Shown: positions 41,801 through 50,400 of the stretch, piece by piece | Numbering within the stretch: position 1 is the first letter of the stretch | Layout of the letters: each line of letters opens with the position of its first letter | DNA from: Schoenoplectus triqueter | Lineage: Eukaryota > Streptophyta > Magnoliopsida > Poales > Cyperaceae | DNA: 64,000 bases | Assembly (NCBI GenBank): GCA_964058805.1 | Contig: CAXKVV010000062.1 | Span: forward strand, 434,001 to 498,000 | Direction: 5' to 3' | Notes under the pieces: model-generated | What the model saw: the letters and a program-made list of their open reading frames with translations, nothing else | Told to the model about the DNA's origin: nothing | The model's database searches: none | Translations under genes and position numbers: made by a program

Positions 41801-43130
41801 AAAATTTAGATACATACATACTGTTTAATTAACTCGTCAGTCGTACATATTTCATGGCGAAAGTATCAGCGTACATACCTGAAAAATTAATTCAATGAGC
41901 TCAAGATTTGCACCATTCCAGCGACCAACGTCATGAAACCACCTATATATTTGTAATATGTACTGTTGTATCATATATATCTGGACAGATTAAGATCCAC
42001 TTTTTTGGTTTTCCTTAATATATCTTTTCTAAATATATAGCTAATTAAATATATACAGAAAAATATTAAATAAACTAACATGTTTAGTAGCAGAACATCC
42101 GAAACAACCAATGCAAACAGTGCGCTTTTCTTTTCAAATGATGTATCAACCTACAATTAAAAGAAACAAAATTTATCAAAAAATGTATAAGCAGAAATAC
42201 GATATGCGCGCGAATGTGTCTACAATAAACGAAACAATATACTTTCATAGTTTCATTAATAAAAGAACAAGTTAGACTATCAATTTAATACTGGAATTAT
42301 TCAATATTGATTTTATATGTAAAATATAATTATACATTGCATAACACCAATTATTATGTTCAATAAAAAGTAACTAATGTGATTAAGAGTATTTTAGACA
42401 TTAACATGCAAGCATATAGGATGTGCACTACTAGAATTTGTTGTTAGCGTGTGTATGAATTTAAATAATATGAACATATAGTGATCGACGTGAATACACG
42501 AACACACAAGCTAGTGAACTTAATTTTGGACTATTTTGCGTGTGTATGCTAAATGACATGATAGTAGTGGAGAAGGCAATAGCGTGTATGCACGTCATTG
42601 TTTTTCACGTTGTTGTCATATCATATGTGTATATGCATGTAAGTATAATTTAAATATAGTTCACGTCAATCATTATCTATACACACGCTACTAATATTAA
42701 CACACACGCTGATACAATAAATTCTAGGAGTCGTGGACCTTTAATTTGTAGCTTCAACTTTATATGTAGACATCAATATGCAGACATTAATATAGAATGT
42801 GGACATTAATTTGCAGACATTAGTGTGCACGCATATATTCTTATCTAATAAAAAACTATTAAAATAATCAGATTTTCAACTTTATTTAAGATATTTCGAG
42901 TTTTCTAAGTCGCTCTTTTTAATTTTTAAAAATAATGTACAAACATTGAATATTTTATTATTATTTTTAAAGCCGATTTTCAAAAATTAAAAAGAGTGAC
43001 TTAGAAAACTCAAAACATACCAAATTTCTGTACCCCATAAGATTTCAATATGAAGAATTTAATGAGAGTGAAAAATTCAAATTTAGAAATGATTTGATAT
43101 ACTTTTTGAGTTAAACTCACGGTATATCCA

Positions 43131-43192
<62 letters not shown>

Positions 43193-43593
43193 AATTTCCG
43201 GTGAGTTTAAGCTCACGGAAGACCTCCGTGAGCTTAGCTCAAAAAATATATCAAATGATTTTAAAATTTTTATTTTTCAATCTCATTAAATTCTTCATAT
43301 TGAAATCTTATGGAGTATAAAATTTTGGAATGTTTCGAATTTTTTATGTCACTCTTTTTAATTTTTGGAAAAAATGTACAAACATTGAATATTTAATTAT
43401 TATTTTTGGAGCTGATTTTCAAAAATTAAAAAAATGACTTAGAAAACTCGAAACATCCCAAATTTTTGTACCCCACAAGATTTCAATATGAAAAATTTAA
43501 TGAGAGTGGAAAATCAAAATTTGGAGATCATTTGATATATTTTTTGAGCTAAACTCACGGAGGTCTTCAGTGAGCTTAAGCTCACCGTAGATT

Positions 43594-43641
<48 letters not shown>

Positions 43642-44427
43642 TAATGCAACGGTTAGTCGCGAAGTACAAAACGTTTTTGTATTTCGCGTCGTATCTTCCA
43701 TTTCCGATTTCAAAATACCGATCCGACCGTTCAAAGTGTTCTTTATAAGAAAATATATTTGGAGACCAAATTTTACATTTTTTAGAAATTTTTTTCTATT
43801 TTTATTGAGGGGATGAAAATACATTGAGTTTATAATTTTTAATAAGAACGATTTTTTAATCCTCAAAAAAATAAAAAAAAATTTCTAAAAAATATAAAAT
43901 TTGGTATCCAAATATATTTTAATATGAAGAACACTTTGAACTCGAAAAAATATATTTTAATAAGAACGGTCGGATCGGTATTTTGAACTCGAAAATGGGA
44001 GATACGACGTGAAGTACAAAAAAAAATTGTACTTCGCGACTATGGTGCTTTGCAAAGTACAGAGACGTTGTGTGTTTTGCGCTCTATTTTAATTTTATGT
44101 CAGAAATAATGGATCCGAACCGTTCAATCTAATCTTCATATCAAAATCTATTAGTAAACCAAATTTTATATTTTTAGAATTTTTTATTATTTTTTCTGAT
44201 GAGGAGAAAATGATTTGATATGGAGAATTTTGATTCATCCAAAAATTGTATTTTTTTCCCTTATCTAAAAAAATAGCAAATAAATTCTAAAAAATATAAA
44301 ATTTGGTTTACTAATAGATTTCGATATGGAGATTAGATTGAGCGGCTTGGATCGATGATTTCTGACTTAAAATTAAAAATAGAGCGCAAAACACACAACA
44401 CTTTTGTACTTTGTAAAGCACCATAGC

Positions 44428-44469
<42 letters not shown>

Positions 44470-47400
44470 AATATACCATGAGCTTAAGCTCATAGAGGCC
44501 TTCCATGAACTTAACTCAAAAAGTAAATCAAATCATCTCTAAATTTTAATTTATCATGCTCATTAAATTCTTTATATGAAAATATTATGGGATGCAAAAA
44601 TTTGGAGTGTTTTGACCTTTTTAACCCACCGTTTTTAGTTTTCTAAAATGATGTTCAAATATTGAATATATTATTATTATTTTTAGAGTAGATTTTCAAA
44701 AATTAAAAACCACGACTTAAAAAGCTCAAAACGCTCCAAATTTTTGTATCCCATGAGATTTTCATATAAAATTTTTAATGAGAATGATAAATTAAAATTT
44801 AAAAATAATTTGTTATATTTTTTGAGTTAAACTCACGGTATATATATATATATATATATCATCTAAGCTCTTTTATTAATATAGATCAAATTTATTTAAA
44901 AAATAAAAGTTTTCTTGTGTACATATGATTAGTATAAATATTTAATTGACCCAACGGAAGGAATATTTGATTTTCACATGATTAACTTTATCGGCTTAAA
45001 GGAACGTTAATTATTTGTATGTTGCATTATTACAACACTTGACTATCGCGTCAGAATATGAAGTCAATATTTTCACCCAGAGCAACTTATTAGTGGAATA
45101 TATATCTTCTCATGGGGTTTACTTTTATTTGAATTTATTGTTCGTTCTGCTCCATTTATTTTTTTCTTTGCACAGAAAGATGCAATATTATTAGTATATT
45201 CTCATGTGCATACGATAAGTATAAATATTTGATCCGCCTAAATGAAGGAATATTTTTTACCCAACAACAACTTATTAATATTTGATCCGCCTAAACAAAG
45301 TCAATATTTTCACCCAACAACAACTTATTAATCGACTTACTTTTATTTGAATTTATAATTTGATCTGCTCCATTTCCTATTAAAATTTTAGTTAATACTT
45401 ATTCTTTACACAGAAAGATGCTATATCATGAGATTACAAATAAATTGTTAGTAAGAAAAAAGCTACCTCTCCTCTTTCCCTTCCGTCACAACCTTCCACG
45501 TCGATAATAATCACGCTAGGCTCGATGCATTTAGATATCCAGATCCCTTTTGTGGTTTGCTTCCTATATATTGATTCATTCAATAAGAAATATTAATCAC
45601 CCAGTTACTTCGCTAAAAGTCTAAGAAGGCAGTTGGAATTATTTAAAAGTTAAGGCAGACACTTTGAGATGGAAGTAAAATACAGGAAGTAAATCAATGG
45701 GAAGAAAGAAACACATATCAGTATGCACAAATAGCAGTATCAAGTGCAAAAATGTAAAGATGAATATAACAGAGTAAGTAATGCTAGTATGAGTTTTAAC
45801 ATCTCCAAATTAATTTGATGAACTTAAAATACAGCTGTCAAACGGTTTGTTAAACTTTTCTCAAAAAATATATTTTTATATTTTTCAGATTTGAATTGTG
45901 CTTCTCAATAAATTCTTTATATCTAAATTTCATAGATACGAAAAATATTATTAAAATATTTTAATATTTGGATTGAATTTTTTAAATTACCTATATTCAT
46001 ATGCAAATATTCAGTATTTTATTATTAATTTAGAGTCTTATTAAAAACTTAAAACAAATAATTAAAATATTAAAATAGCACATTTTTTTATTCGATGAGA
46101 TTATATGATATTATTTATTGTCTAATATAAATTAAAATTTAAAGATGTTAAAATATATTTTTTAAGTCAAACTCACCAAAGACCTTAATGAGCTTAAACT
46201 CATAGCAGCTTCACCCACTATATTATTTATGTGAGTGAACTTGAAACAGATCAAACCAATTAGGTTCCTAGAAGTTCTTAGACTGCAAGTATTGTATATT
46301 AGTAAACTTATTACCTTCCTTTAGCAGCATCTAGCACTTCGAACTTGGTCTTAAATAGCTTGTTTAGCAAATAGCTTTTACCTAGAATTGAAGATGTGAA
46401 AATTAAAGCTATCAGTATAGTTTAATTTGCTGATAAAAAATAATATAATTTTTCAAAGGAAAAAGCTTCTTGAGGGGGCAATCTTCCACAATTAGTTCCT
46501 ATTTATTTTTCAAAATCTTAATAATCTGCAGAAATTAAAGCTTATTTAATCAAATATTTCAAACATGATTAGGTGACATGTTTAAAAATCGGAATCGGTA
46601 TCGGTATCGGTATCAGAATCGGAATGTTGTCCATGGAATCGTAAACAGGTGGCTCGGTTGGAATGGATCGAATCGGACCGGACTGACTTCAAAAAAATAT
46701 TTGATATTTTTATACAATAAAGAAACTATGATAAGACAATAACTTCCAATCATATAGTAATTGGTCATTTTCAAAGATGAGACAGCATGAATAATTAATT
46801 ATAATTTAGAAATAAATATTTAAGAGTTATAAACCCCAAAATTTTGAACTTTGCTCCTGATTGCCCCGTCACGAATATATTATGATCTGGTAAACAAAAT
46901 GTAATAGACAAATAATTTTTTCGACATAGTTGCTATCATGGTTTTTGACGAACCACAAGTAATATATTAATGTTTACAGGTCTACCCGGTCTAGGGCTCT
47001 ATGCCTCAAGCTTATTAAAAAGGATCTGATAATTGTCCCTCTTGAAAACCTTTTAACGGGACTGAAAACAAGATATGAACGAGTATCCCCACTTCGAATC
47101 GCGGACAGCACGCGTGCACATCGTTAGATTTAGGGATGATCGCTATGAGATGGGTGAACACGAATCTCCGTGTGATTGAACGGTCTTCAAGTGATACGAA
47201 TTCCCCCACCTCACGAATATATCTTCCCGTGTTTATAATTCCACGACTTTCAAGAGTCCAACACTTTGAAGAGCCGGAGGAGGAATAAAGAAGGATGATG
47301 GGAGGGGAGGATGTTGGATAAAGTATAGAGAAGTGGGACGAACAAAGAAAAATAAAAAAATGGGGCTGTAGATAAAAGGCGACACCAAGTCACAAATAAT

Positions 47401-50400
47401 TTCTCATTAACATATTAAGAAATCTCAAAAAAAATATTTGAAATCTTTTTATTTTTTATCATAATTTTATATGAGTATCAATTTTTTTATTGCCTAAAAG
47501 GGACTGAATTATTTTTTCGATCCCTAGCCTTTTTTTAGGAATTGAAATAATATCTGGGCCCTTGAAAAAAAATTCACATAAGACCCGAATTAATATCTCG
47601 GGTCCTTCAATTTTTTTTGTCCCGGTTATATTTAATCTTTTTCACAAAATCAGTGAAGATGGATTCGGTTAAAAAAATGACAGTTGATTTGAGAAAATAA
47701 ATTGTGCAACAGAAGCTTTTGTTGAACAAATTATTAATTAGGCGCAAAACTCAGAGAGGTTGTCTCGGGTCTGGCCAATTCTGACCCACTCGGCTGAGTC
47801 GATTTGGAATAGTCTGATTCTTTAAACAATAGATTTTATGAAATACGCTCTGCCGTATAAATGCACCCATAGGAAAACAAAAAATTATGGAGCAAGAAAT
47901 TTATAGAGACTCAATATATTTTCTAGTTTCAAACGGCCCCTTTCTCTCTAGTCCCGACTCAAATGATTTCCGATCCCCTTGTCAATTTCATCGTCTCCAA
48001 TCATTTTACTTATTGGTTCTCCTTCTCCCTTGACCTTTGTTGAAAATAGAAACTCTGCTACTGATGAAGGAAACAAATTAAATACTAGATCTATATTATT
48101 ATATAAAGCATCTAAAAATAAAGGAATCCGATTTTTGTCATGATAAAAAATTTTATAATATATATTTTATCCTTTATGTAACAGTTATAATCAATTTTTA
48201 CCCCATCCGATGGCCTGTATCTTCTCCAAATATTTCTATTCCTCTCCATTTTTTTTCACAACGAATGAGCGCTATTGAGTCTCGACTCTTTTGCTTTTGC
48301 TATCAAACCCTAAACTCTAGATGACATCGTCTCTCCTTATCTCTCTATCTCTCCCTCTCGGCGGGTAGAAAACACAGAGCCGTCGTGACCAATTTCCTCT
48401 CTCTCCCAATAAATATCTCGATAGATAACCCATCACTTTCTCTCTCTCAAAACTCTAATCTCTCAGGCTCTCAGCTCTCACCTTCCTCCCCCGTGGATGG
48501 ATCGACTCGCCCCTCACTGGCTCTTCCCGAACCATGTTGCCCTTTGTCACTTCCCCATATACGATCTCCCTTGATCCCCCTTAACAAAATAAAATTAATT
48601 AAACAAACATACGAGCACTCAAAGATTCTTCAATGGCGGAAGCGTTGGTGGACCATTCATAGTGTGCTTCCGAAATGGAAGAGAAAAGCGTGAAACCTTG
48701 TCGTGCTTCGAGGGCTTGCTACTCTGTCATGGCTCAAAAAATCTGTTGGGCCTTGTCAGGCTCTCAATGGCCCGCTTGCCACCTCTTCCAATCTTCTTCC
48801 TTATTGGATCCTTGATCGTGTCTCTCTTAGTAGGTTCTGCTTATTACTGAATCATAGTCTATTCATTTCTCAAACCTGACCTAGGTTTTGTCGGGTGCAG
48901 ACCCGATAGCGAGGGGTCATGGTCTATTGGGATGTACTTTGGGAAGAGCCATTTATCCCTTTCACCAATTGAACTGGTAAAAAGTTTCAGAAGTACAACC
49001 GATATTTTTTTAATAATTCAATTAATTTTGATAACTTAGTTTCTAATTTGTCAAGACAACAAGAAAATAAGATTGATGTAAACAATTATGCATGGCCTGT
49101 GGCGAATCTCGTGCTGACATGTGCAATCCTTTCCGCGACAGATTACCCCATCAATTTTGTGGCTGATTCATTTCTCTATGTTCAGATTGGGTTTATATTC
49201 ATCTTCTTTTTTTTCTCTATCATGAAAAATGATATATTTTTTTTGTGATTAATATTTCTCTTTCAATTATACATATACTTTTTGTTGTGGATGAAAGGTG
49301 GCAGTGACACGGTAGACTAACTGGTCAAATAGGACATATGTAGAGAAAATAAATGTTTGCATGTCCTTCAAGTTAAATTAATTTATTGAATTAGTTAGCA
49401 AACTGAAAAGGGACATAAAACAAATAGAAGTTTTGTGGAATTATGGCCTATTTACATATCCTGAAAACTAAAAAAGAGAAAAGAAAAAAAATTGAGCTTT
49501 CATGTATTAAATTAGCAACTGGTATTTGAATTTTTGTTTTTAGGATAACAATGTGTAAATGTTCTTTGAAACAAAGAACACAATAACAATGAAAGGAGAT
49601 ATTGGAGTTGCCAAGATTACCGACCGAGGTGCCACCAACAACTTGTTTCAATTATATATGCTTAATTGCCAAAATTCAGATTGATTACATTGAACACCGC
49701 AACTAAAGGTACTCATTTGCATGTGTAATTTTCATTCTTTCACTATCCTAAAATAAGAAATATTTATTTTTTATGGTTTAATTTGAATACTGCTACATCA
49801 ATAAAATTGTTTCTTTCCTTTTGCTTGTAAGCTCTTTTTGGAAACAGAAATATTTAGGGAAATTGCTATTATTTTTAATTTTCTAAGATTTGACAATTCA
49901 AATTTAAAATATATCACTTATTATTGCTTTCCATTAAAAATAATATTTTCCTATTTGTCTTGGAGGACTGAATAAATGATAGATTAAAAACATTATATAA
50001 CAATATAATTGGATTTTGAATGGCATATAATTTGAATGGTACATTTAATTTTACCTAGAACTTCTATTGGTTCTAGCTTCTAGCCCTTTCTTCAATTTCA
50101 TCCCCTTGAGAAGGGAGCTCTGTAATAAGACTGGTTATTTAAATGTATGAAATGTGTGAGTTGTCCAGTCATTAAAGGTATTCTCTGTTTTTATGTTAAT
50201 ACCATCTTGAGGACAAAAACAATTGCTCTATCTTGAGTTAATCATGCCAATCTTTGATTAACTTGCTGCATCATAGGACAATAATATTTTTCTATGCCTT
50301 TTGTATCAATGATTGTGTTATAGATAAAGATCTGAAGCTGTTCTCAGCTGGTTATCCTGATATTATTTGATATTCATCTATGAATCTTGAGCTTTATAAT

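Noticed and set aside
41508..41828. 106-codon + strand frame with a hydrophobic start
   Set aside because: AT-rich intron sequence, no family motif, no support beyond chance openness.
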